DNA of 64,000 nt. Origin: Paenibacillus polymyxa. Lineage in GTDB: Bacteria; Bacillota; Bacilli; Paenibacillales; Paenibacillaceae. This document shows, one piece after another, positions 1 through 12,000 of the stretch (its first letter is position 1; every line of letters begins with the position of its first letter). Position numbers and translations under genes: made by a program. The notes under the pieces are model-generated. The model saw nothing but the letters and a program-made list of their open reading frames with translations, was not told where the DNA came from and did not search any database. The stretch lies in contig NZ_CP049783.1 of NCBI RefSeq assembly GCF_015710975.1, forward strand, positions 5,211,001-5,275,000, given 5' to 3'.

Positions 1-3000
1 CGCCCCAAATATTCAAGGTTGCCGTCCGGCATCCATCTGGCCAAATCGCCTGTACGATACATCCGCTCATGGCCTGCCTTGTCACCAGCAAACGGATGAT
101 TTACAAATTTCTCGGCCGTCAGTTCTTCACGTTTCCAGTACCCACGGGCCAAGCCTTCCCCGGCAATACATAACTCACCCGGCACACCGACGGGCTGCAA
201 TTCCCCATTCGCATTCAGGATATATATTTGGGTATTCGCGATAGGGCGTCCAATATGAATATGTTGAGCATGGGTCAGTTCCTGCACGGTCGACCACACC
301 GTCGTTTCTGTAGGTCCGTACATGTTATAAATACGGGGACCGTTGATTTCTTGCAGTGCTGCAAGCAGCTTGGACGGCAGGGCTTCGCCCCCGACCATAA
401 TGGCCTTCACACCTTGCAACGCTCGGGAGCCTGCTTCATGACCCAGCAGCATTTGCAACCGGGACGGCGTCATTTGCAACATTTCAATATGATGATGAGC
501 AATCAATTCACCCAGCGCCTGAGGATTCACCTGATGCTGGTGGTCGCCAAGCACCACCGTCATTCCACCCAACAGAGGCAGGAGGGTCTCCAAGACGAAA
601 ATATCAAAAGAAATGGTCGTCAGTGACAACATCGTTTGGCTCGTTTCAAAGTCAATGACTTCGCGCATCCCGGTAATAAAGTTGAGGACCGAGCGATGCT
701 GGAGCATAACTCCTTTCGGATTTCCAGTCGAACCAGAGGTATAGATGACGTAAGCCAAATGCTCTGGGCGTACAATTGCCTCCAGGTTACTGCTTTCTCC
801 CTGATACAATGCTGCATCCTCAAGAAATAGGGCATTGGCGTGGCAATGGTGCTCTTCTGCCAAATCACGACGGGTCAGAAGCACTGCGGCCTCGCTATCT
901 TCCAGCATGTATTGAATACGAGAGGACGGAAATTCGGGATCAATCGGCACATAAGCACCGCCTGCTTTTAGCACAGCCAGCAGACCTACGATCATTTCCA
1001 CGGAGCGCTGCACCATCAGACCGACCAGTTTGTCAGGTCCTACTCCCTGTGCTTGAAGCACTCGTGCCAGCGAATTCGCCCGTTCATTTAGCTCCTGATA
1101 AGTCAGACGCTGATGTCCAAACACCAGTGCCACCTGATCCGGTGTCTGTGCCACCTGTTCTTCAAACAGCTGATGGATCGTTTGATGAGACGGAAATGCA
1201 ATAGTCGTGTCATTAAATCCGGCTGTAATCTGTTGTTTTTCCGCTGCTGTGAGTAGTTCCAGCTCTTCCACCCGAACATGCGGGTTGAGCGAAATTTGCT
1301 CCAAGAGACGCGCAAAATGTCCATATAGGCGCTCAATACCTGCTTGATCAAAGCTGAGCGTGTTATACATAAAACGAATCTTGATGCCTTCACCTGGCAT
1401 CACGACAACGTTCAGATCGTAGTTGGTTTCCTCTGTAGACACCACGTTTGAAATTGTGAAGGGATCCTGTCCATCACTGCCCAGTTGCTCTACCTGCTGC
1501 TCCACCGGGTAATTTTCAAATATCATAATATGGTTGATTAAATCCTGCTTCTGCTCGGTCAGTGCTTGAATTTCATACAGCGGGAACGCATCGTAAGCAT
1601 TGGAAGCCAGCGCCTGCCGCTGTGTTCGTTTCATCAGCTCGACAAAGCTTTCACCTGGTTCAGACTGCACACGCACTGGAATTGTATTGATAAATAGCCC
1701 GATCATGTGCTCCACACCTGGAATATCCCCTGGACGACCGGACACAACGCTGCCGAACACGACATCCGTACTGTTGTTATATTTCTGCAACAAGACGCCC
1801 CATACCGTCTGAATCAGCGTATTGATCGTCACCTGATTTTGCTTCGCCACCCGTTCGATCTGGGCAACCAGCTCTGGCTGGAATTCGCAATCCAGATCTT
1901 CAGCGATATATTCCCCGTCTTGCATCGATTTCGGCTGTGCTTTTTGCTGCGGAAGCGTAATTTGCTGCTCGTAGTCCGCCAGATACCCACGCCAGTATTG
2001 CAGGGCTGCCTCACGGTCCTGACGTTCCAGCCATTCGATAAAACGACTGAACGGCGTGACAGGCTCCAGCACTGGCTCATCACCCGCACGCAGTGCCAGA
2101 TAGCTACCGAATACTTCCTGTGTCATAAAGGACAAGCACCAGCCATCCATCAAAATGTGATGGAAGCTCCAGATAAAGTGATACGTTTCATCCCCAGTTT
2201 GCAGGATCGAGATACGAAGGAGTGCATCCTCCGCGAGACGGAATCCTTTCGCTTTATCGGCAAGGGTAAATGCCTCAACACGTGCTTTACGTTCTTCTTT
2301 TTCCAGTCCGCGCAGGTCTTCATAGTACAACTCTCCGCTGCGATTGCGGAAAACGACTTGTACAGGCTCGTCCTTCCATGAACTGATAAAGTTCGTCCGT
2401 AATGCTTCATGACGCTGTACAAGCAGATCCAGGCTTTTACCGAAAGTAACCACATCGAAGCGCCCATTCAGCTCAAAGGATGCTTGCTCAAAATAAGCCG
2501 CCGAGCTCTCATCCATCAGGCTGAAAAAGAGCATACCCTTTTGCATCGGTGTCAAAGCATATACATTTTCCAGCTCGCCCAGATCCCGCGTATCTTCCAC
2601 CAATTGTTCCAGCTCGTCCAGCGTTACATGGTTTAACAGAACATCACTTGGGGTCAGCACTGTTCTTTCTTGGGCAACACAATGGCTAATCACCTCACGC
2701 AAGCCGGATGCCAGCAGTTCTCCCAGCCGCTCCATCGTTTCATGACGGAACTGCGTTGTACCGTAGCGAATCGTGAACACCAACTCGCCATCCTCGATTA
2801 ATCCGTTGATATCCAGTGCAAAATCCATAGTCGCGTTCGTGCTGACAGGCACACCAATGGAATAAGCGGAAGGCTGTAAATCGTTGCCTTTATAATCCTG
2901 ATCGAATTGGCCTAAATAGTTAAAACTGATCTCAGGCTGAGTCTCTAACTGCACGCCTGCTTTCTCCAGCACATTTAGATCCGACAGGTAGCGTAAAATC

Positions 3001-6000
3001 CCATAGCCGATGCCTTTTTGCGGAATATGACGCAGCCCTTCTTTGGTCCGCTTGATCAGGCGAGCAGTATGTCCCCCTTCTCCCAGACTTCCATCCAGGA
3101 CAACCGGGAATTGGCTCGTAAACCAGCCGACCGTGCGCGTAATATCCACATCTGGCACAATGGCTTCCCGTCCATGGCCCTCCAAGTTGATCAGCACTCG
3201 TTCGGAACCCGACCAGTCATAGACGGCTTTTCCGAGCGCGGCTAGCAACAGGTCATTCATTTCCGTGTTGTACGCGCGATGAGCTTGTTTGAGCAGCTGC
3301 TCCGTTTCCTGCTTCGTCCAGCGGACCGTCACCACCTCACTGTCTCCCAGCCGTGCATTATCATTTGCAAAATCCTTCGGCAAAGGCTTCGCAAGGCTTG
3401 CTTCGGCTTGTTCGATATGCTGCCAGTAGGCCAGTTCCCACTCCATCGTCGCACTGTTGGCATAGGCTGACAGTTGTTTGGCCCATACCTGGAACGAATC
3501 TGTTTTATGCGGCAGCCGAATAGCTGTGCCAGTTTGACCTGCGACTGCCTGCTCATAACCAGATGCCAAATCCTCCAGTAAAATACGCCAAGATACACCG
3601 TCCACCACCAAATGATGAATGACGATTAATACATGGTCGCCCTCAGCACAATGAAACAGACCGAGCTTCACCAGTGGACCCGCGCTCAAATGAATGCTGG
3701 CTTGAATTTCACTCGCCTTAGCTTCAACAGCGGCAGATTCGTCTTCCACTCCGCTGAAATCTACAATATCCAGCGTGTATAGCTCGCCTTCATCTACACT
3801 GCGGTTCCAAGCGGCATAGCCCTGCTCCGTCTCACGGAATACCGTGCGCAGTGCGTCATGATGCTGGACCATACGGTCCATCGTACGGCGTAGCGCGTCG
3901 ACGTCAAAGCCCCCAGCTCGGTACAGCATCATCGCCTGGTTGCTGTGGTGCAGATCAGCCGGCTGCTGCTCGAAGAACCAGCGCTGAATAGGTGTCAGTT
4001 CCACCTGGCCTACTGCCTCTTCCTGACTGGCCATCTTGCCATCTGTACGAAGCAACGGACTGAGTGCCGCTACCGTCGGATGGCTGAAGAGGTCTTTCAT
4101 GTTCAGTCGATAACCTGCCTGCAGCAAGCGGGAGGATACTTGCAAGGCTTTGATCGAATCGCCGCCCAGCTCGAAGAAGTTATCCTGCGTGCCTACGGCA
4201 TCCATGCCAAGCACTGCGGCCCATACCGCAGCCAATACCTGCTCCACCGTAGTACGCGGTGCCACATAGGCTGCTCCCGTATGGATGCTGCCTTCCGGTT
4301 CCGGCAAAGCCTTGCGGTCGATTTTGCCGTTGCTGGTCAGCGGGATCGTCTCCAGTCGCATCAGGCGTGCAGGCACCATATGCGCTGGCAGTCCGGCTTC
4401 CAGCTCTGCTTGTACTTCCTCAATCCGCAGCTCGGCTTCTCCCGTGATGTATCCGCACAAATACTTGTGTCCACGCTCGTCCGTCCGGTCGATGACTACA
4501 GCTTGTCGCACACCTGGTACCCGCTGAATTACGGTTTCAATCTCGCCCAGCTCGATCCGATATCCCCGGATTTTGACTTGATAGTCCATCCGGCCGATAA
4601 AGTCTACATTGCCGTCTGGCATCCACCGCGCCAAATCGCCGGTGCGATACAAACGTTCACCCGGTACGTACGGGTTCGCTACGAATTTCTCGGCCGTCAG
4701 GTCCGCACGGTTCAGGTATCCCCGTGCGACCCCGGCACCGCCAATGCATAGCTCACCCAGTACGCCGATCGGCACTGGATTCAGTTGGCTGTCTACGATG
4801 TAGAAACGGGCGTTCAGCCATGCCTGACCAATCGGCACATTCCCGCTGCTTGGCAGCTTTGACAGCTCTTCGTCGTAGAAGCTGGAGTCAATCGCCGCTT
4901 CCGTGACCCCATAGCTGTTGATGATACGGATATCTGCGCCAAACCGTTCTTGCAGCACTCGGTAGTCCGTCACGCTGCAGCTGTCTGAGCTCGTAATCAG
5001 CAGCTCCAGACTGCTCATGTCCAGTCCGTGCTCGTACACATGCTGCATAAACGGTACGATCAGAGCCGGAGTCGATTCGAACACGGTGATTTGATAATCA
5101 CGAATCCAGCCATATAGACGGCTTGGATCAATGCGATCCTCTTTCGGACAGATGACCATCGTGCCGCCGTTATAGAGCGTCCGTGCAATATCGCCGACGA
5201 ACACGTCGAAGGAGAAGCTGGCCAGTTGCAGCAATCGGACTGGGAACTGGTTCAGACGGTAATCCCGGCGATAGGCCGCAGCCGTGTTCACCAAGCTGCG
5301 ATGCTCGATCATGACACCTTTTGGACGTCCTGTTGTCCCCGACGTATAGATCACATACGCCAAGTCTTGCGGCTCGTTGATACGTTCAATATCCGTGGTA
5401 TCCCCGGTGTACAGCGACTCATCGTCAAGTGCCAATACAGTACGCAGACGCAGCCCTGTTGCCGGTTCGGATGCTGCTTCGCTGTCAGACTTCGAATCTG
5501 CTTTCAAGCTTACGCCTTCATTCTTTTGACGGTCTCTTTCCATCGTTTCAGCGCTAACCGCCGTCTCCAGCACACCCTCGCTCTTTCCTTCGCCCATAGC
5601 CCATTGGCTTTCCTCCAGCCAACCCTGTGCGCGCTCCTGCAAGCCGATTTGCGTGAGCAGCACCGTCGCACCGCTGTCCTCCAGCATGAAACGAATGCGA
5701 TCGGACGGATAGTCTGCATCCAGCGGCACATATGCACCTCCGGACTTCCATACCGCTAGTACGCCGACCAGCATGTCCACCGAACGCTCGCTCAAGATGC
5801 CGACAATCGATTCGCGTCCAATGCCCTCATTCCGCAATCTACGGGCCAGTTGGTTCGCGCGCTCGTTCAACTCGCGGTACGTAAGCTGCCGCTCCTCGTA
5901 TACAACGGCCACATGATCCGGCATAAGCTGCGCTTGTTCTTCCACATAGGCGTGGAACAACAATTCCGATTCCTTTTCATCACTCCATGCAGCTACGCCT

Positions 6001-9000
6001 ACTGATCCAAAACCATCGATGATGTTCGCTTTTTCCGCAGCAGTCACCAGCTCAAGCTCATCCACCAGTGCATCTGGTCGGTGAATCGCTTCTTCAATCA
6101 TATGCAGCAAATGCTCACGGATTTGCTCTACAGCTGTACGTTCCAACACCTGCGCGTTGTACTCCAAATGGACATGGATTTCATCGCCCGGCACCACGGT
6201 GATGTTGAAATCATAGTTTGTTTGCTCTGACATGGAAGCATTGGCAATCGTAAAGCCATTGTTCCCGCGGCTACCCATCTGCTCCATGCGCTGTTCCACG
6301 GGGTAGTTTTCAAACACGATAATATGGTTCACCAGGTCCTGCTTCTGCTCGGTCAGGGCCTGAATTTCATACAACGGATAGGTTTCATAGGAACGGGAAG
6401 CCAGTGCCTGCTCCTGAATCTGCTTCATTAGCCCAGCAAACGTCATCTCTTTCTCACTGTGAATCCGTACAGGAACGGTGTTAATGAACAACCCAATCAT
6501 TTTGTCGATGCCCGGAATATCCGCTGATCTGCCGGAGACGACACTGCCAAACACCACATCCCGACTGTTGTTATACCGCTGTAGCACAACGCCCCACGCT
6601 GCTTGCAGGAATGTGTTGACCGTCACTTGCTTTTGCTTAACCAGCTTGTTCATCCGCTCCGTCACTTCACGGCCCAGTGTAAATGAAAGCTTGTCCGCTT
6701 CATATGCTTTAGCGTGACCGTCCAGCTGTTTGACCTGCGGCAATACGGTCTGCTGCTCAAAACCTGCAAAATAATCACGCCAGAACCGTTCTGCCTCCGC
6801 GTTGTCCTGCCGATCCAGCCATTCAATATATTCACTGTATGGCGTTACCGGGGCAAGCTCCGGCTTGCGGTCTTCAAGGATGGCAAAGTACGTATGAAAC
6901 GCTTCCCCGACAACCAGGAACAAGCACCAGCCGTCCATCAAAATATGATGAAAGCTCCATACAAAACGGTACGACTCCTCACCTGTACGTAAAATAGACA
7001 CCCGCATTAGCTCGCCTGAGCTGAAATGAAAGCCTGCCGCTTTGTCACGTTCCGCAAAATCAGCAAGGTATGCGGCCTGCTCTCCTGGTTCCATCGAACG
7101 CACATCTTCAAACCGGAATCCAGCCGCTTTATGGCGGTACACTACCTGTAAAGGCTGCTCATTCCAGCCACTATAAAAATTCGTTCTGAATATTTGATGG
7201 CGATCCACCAGCTGATTGAGGCTTTCGGCAAAAGCCTCCACTTGAAAGCTGCCTTGCAGATCAAATGTCGCCTGCTCAAAGTACGCCCCGGATTGCGGCT
7301 CCATGAAGCCGTGGAACAGGATGCCTTTTTGCATAGGGGTTAACGAATAAATGTTTTCCAGTTCTCCAGCAGCAGCCGTCTGCTCTACAATATGATCCAG
7401 TTCTCCGGCTGTCAGTCCCTGGAAGGACAAATCGCTTGGGGTCAGCTCCGGCAGCTCTTTGGCCACACAGTGAGCCAACACCTCACGCAAGCTCTCCTGC
7501 AGCAGATCAGCCAGTTTTTTGATCGATTTTTTCATAAACATTTTGTTGCTGTAGCTGATCGTCAGTTCCAGGGCACCGTCCGTGATCATGCCATTGATAT
7601 CCAGAGCGTACCGCTTGGTCAACGTGTCACTCATGGAAGCTCCGACGGAATAAGGAGACATGCGGAATGCATTCTGCTTCAAATCCTGATCGAATTGGCC
7701 GAGATAGTTAAAGCTGATTTCCGGCTCGACCACAAAAGCTGATTTCCCTTCCCCATCAGCAAGATATCTCAAAATCCCGTATCCAATCCCTTTATGCGGC
7801 AAACGGCGTAGCCCTTCCTTGACGTTCTTGACACGCTGTCCCACATTCCGGTCCTCGCCCATATCCAGGACCACTGGAAATTGGCTGGTAAACCAACCGA
7901 CGGTGCGCGTAATATCCATATCCGGCAAAATGGCTTCCCGTCCATGACCCTCCAGATTTACAAGCACCTGACCGATGCCTGCCCACTCCTGAACGGCCGT
8001 ACCCAAAGCTGTCAGCAGCAGGTCGTTTGCTTCTGTATTGTAGGCCCGATGGGCTTGTTTCAAAAATTGTTCCGTTTCTTCGACCGTCCACGCTACGGTC
8101 AGTGTCCGATCATCGCGAAGCTGTGGTTTGGCCTGAGACTTACGAGTATAATCCTTAGGCAATGCCTCTTGTGCAGCACCAGATCGCTCCACCTGCTCCC
8201 AATATGGCCGTTCCTTCTCCAACGCAGTGCTGTTCGCATAAGCTGACAGCTGATCCGCCCAAAGGCGGAAGGAATCCGTCTTATTCGGCAAGCGGACAGA
8301 CTCGCCCTGTAAAGCCTGCTCGTAACCTGTTGCCAAATCCTCCAGCAAAATACGCCAAGACACGCCGTCGACCACCAAATGGTGGATCGCTACCAACAAA
8401 TGGTCTCCATTGGTGCAACGGAACAGACCCAGCTTTACCAGCGGTCCTTCATGTAGATGGATGCTACTTTGAATTTCGCTAGCTTTGCTCTCCAGCAAAT
8501 GGGCAAAGTCAGACTCCTGGGTATAATCCACCACTTCGAGGCTATACAGCTCTCCTTCTTGCACACCACGGTTCCATGCTTCATAACCACCCTCTGCATT
8601 TTGGCGGAATACGATGCGCAAAGCATCATGATGCTCGACAATGCATTGCAATGTTTGATGAAGCGCCGTTTCGTCCAAACGATCCTCACGGTGCAGCATC
8701 AGAGCCTGGTTATAGTGCTCAGGATTAGATGGCTGCTGTTCAATAAACCAGTGCTGAATCGGTGTCAAGGCCACGTTTCCTCTGACTTCTCCTTGATCGG
8801 ACACGCGGGTCACCCGCTGCACCCGTCCATTTAGCTCAGCAATCGTTGGATACTGGAACAGTTCTCTCATTTCCAGCTTGTAACCATTTTGCAGCAATCT
8901 CGAAGACACCTGGATGGCCTTAATCGAGTCGCCTCCCAAATGGAAGAAGTTATCCAGTACACCAATTTGTTCGATACCCAGTACAGATTGCCATACCGAT

Positions 9001-12000
9001 ACCAATATCCGCTCTACCTCATTACGGGCGGCTACATAATCCTCGCCGGAATCCACGCTTCCCTCCGGCTGTGGCAACGCCCGCCGATCCACCTTGCCAT
9101 TCGGTGTCAACGGCAATTGCTCCATCTGTACAAAATACGACGGCACCATGTAACCTGGCAATTCCTGGCTCAAGGCGCTTCGTAGCTCACTTGCCGTAAT
9201 ATCCGCAAGGGTGACCACATATGCGCAAAGCTGTTTTTGTCCCTGCTCATCCTCACGTGCAATGACGACGGCTTCTTGCACCGCCTCCAGCTTCAACAGC
9301 TGCGCTTCCACCTCGCCCAATTCAATCCGGTAGCCACGGATTTTCACTTGCGCGTCGATCCGTCCTTTGTATTCCAACGTCCCGTCCTCATTCCAGCGAA
9401 CCAAATCGCCTGTACGGTAGCAACGCTCTCCACTGCGGAACGGACTATCTATGAACTTTTCAGCTGTTAAATCAGGACGATTCCGGTAGCCACGTGCCAC
9501 CCCGTCGCCGCCGACGATCAGTTCACCCCATGCCCCCACAGGCTGAAGTTGCATGGAACGGTCTACGACATACGCTGTGGAGTTGTGGATCGGACGCCCG
9601 ATCGGCACTGCTTCCGATTGCACGCCAGCAATCGCATGAGTTGTAGAAAAAGTTGTATTTTCCGTCGGGCCATAGCCATTGATAATCCGTAGGGACGGAT
9701 GAGCCTCCAGCACCCGGTTAATGTGCGGTACGGATAACACATCACCGCCGACCAACAGTTCTTGTACCCCCTCGAACAACTCCAGATCCTGCTGGGATAG
9801 CTGGTTAAAGAGTGGCGCAGTCAGCCACATTGTTGTAATACCATGGCTGCGGACAGCTTCCTTGAGCTTCGGCGCATCCAAAATGACATCCTGGCTTACC
9901 AGTACAAGCTGTCCTCCATTCAGCAACGCACCCCAAATTTCGAAGGTGGACGCGTCAAAGACAACAGCGCCGGTTTGCAAAATGCGCGTGTCAGCACCCA
10001 GTTGCGCATAGTTTGTATTTTTCACCAAGCGCACAACATTGCGGTGTTCTACCATAACCCCTTTAGGCTGTCCGGTCGTACCCGAAGTGTACATAAGATA
10101 GGCAAGTCGATTACCAAATGGATGTGCTCCAGTAGTACTGTCTACGACAGACGAAGAAGATTCCTTTAAAAGGTCATTTTTCAGATTTGAATAATAGGTA
10201 AAATCTGCATGACTAGCTTCGTTTTGTTCCCCATGTATGTTATTTGCATCTTGATTATTCTCTGCCTCGTACACAGCGGCATCGCTCAGATCCAGCACAA
10301 TTCCGGTGTAATCCTCCGGTTGCTGTTTCGCATGCTGCACCAGCAGCAACTCCGCTCCCGAATCTTCCAATAGGTAGCGCACACGTTCAGCCGGATAATC
10401 AGGGTCAATCGGCACATATGCGCCGCCCGCTTTGAGAATCGCCAGCATGCCGACGATCATATCTACGGAACGCTCAGCAACGATACCTACAGTTCGCTCA
10501 GTGGTAACACCGTTCCCGCGCAGCGTGTGAGCCAGCCGATTGGCTTTTACATTCAATTCGCCATAAGTTAAATGGGCGTTGTCAGACACAACTGCTGTCT
10601 GATTCGGTGTACGTGCCGCCTGTTCCTCAAACAGCTCATGAATGCCTGCTTCGTGTGGGTATTCCACTGCTGTAGCATTGAATACGTCGACGATTTCCAC
10701 CCGTTCTTCCTCACTGATCAGCGACAATTCCTCTATCCGCTTGTGTGGGCCCTGTACCATATGCTCCGCCACACTCAAAAATTGTTGAATAATTCGAGCA
10801 ATTTCCTGCTCACTAAACAGCTCGGTACGATAATCCAGGTATAATACGAGTCTATCGTCATCCAGCATTTCAACCATGTGAATATCGAAGTCGTTCACTG
10901 TATCTCCGCAGAAATCGTTATCCACCTGCTGAATCGCTTCATCAAAACGGGAGAAGCTCAAGGTACGGTACTGAATAGATGCCCCAAATAAACGTTGGAT
11001 GTCCAGACTACTTTGCTGTTCGCGTAAATCTTGAATAATTTTGTTGTACGGGTAACGCTGATGCCGCAAAATGGACGCCTGCTCCTTCCCTACACCCTGC
11101 AAGAAGGCCAGCAGTTCGGATTCCGGTTCGACCAACAGACGAGTAGCCACGGTGCTGACGAACATGCCGATGGTATCCTTTTCTTTCTTAGACGTACGGT
11201 TGGCATAGAGAGTCCCTACGGTTAAGTCCTGCTCACCCGTCACTTTATGCAAATAAATATACAGAGCCGCCAGAAAGAACGTGAAAATACTGATTTTATG
11301 TTCCTCGCAAAAAGCCGTAACACCACGATACAATTCATGCTTCAGTATAAAACTCTCCCGGCGTGCAGCTGTGCTCAGTGTCAGCGGGTTATATGATTTT
11401 AAGCCTGTGGTCTCTGGCAAATCAGCAAACTTTTCCGTCCAATACGTCTTGTCCTTTTGATAACGGTCAGATTGCTCATAGCTTTGCTCTACCTGAATAA
11501 AATCCAGATAAGGATTGCCTTTGGTCGGTGCATCCTGACCTGTACCATGCACAATATTCATATAATGTCCGGTGATTTCATTAATGGCCTGATTCATGGA
11601 CACGCCGTCCGAAATAATATGATGCATTTTAAAATTGAACCAGGTTTCTTCTACCCCTAGCTGTAAAATAACAAATCGGTACAGCTGCGAATCCAACAAT
11701 GAGAACGGTTGTGGATTATGGCGCTTTAACCATTCATTCGCTTCTTCCGGGGTTACTTGAAGCGTTTCAATATTTTCCGCTGTAAACGGCTCTACATATT
11801 GATATGGGATTCCATCCTGAGCAGTGATTTTGATACGGAAAGAATCGTTTTGGGCAATCACTCGGTTCATTGCTTGCTGCAATGCATCTATACGAACAGT
11901 TCCTCTAATTTTTACAGTACCGATAATGGTTGAAGTGTTCCGATGAGGATACAAAAGCTCCGTATACCAAATACGTTGCTGTGGCTGGCTTAGGGAAAAC

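Noticed and set aside
228..11660. Many ORFs of 60-270 codons on the plus strand, and minus-strand ORFs in other frames, inside the synthetase
   Set aside because: They are shadows of one open synthetase frame; none has domain sense or a good ribosome site.
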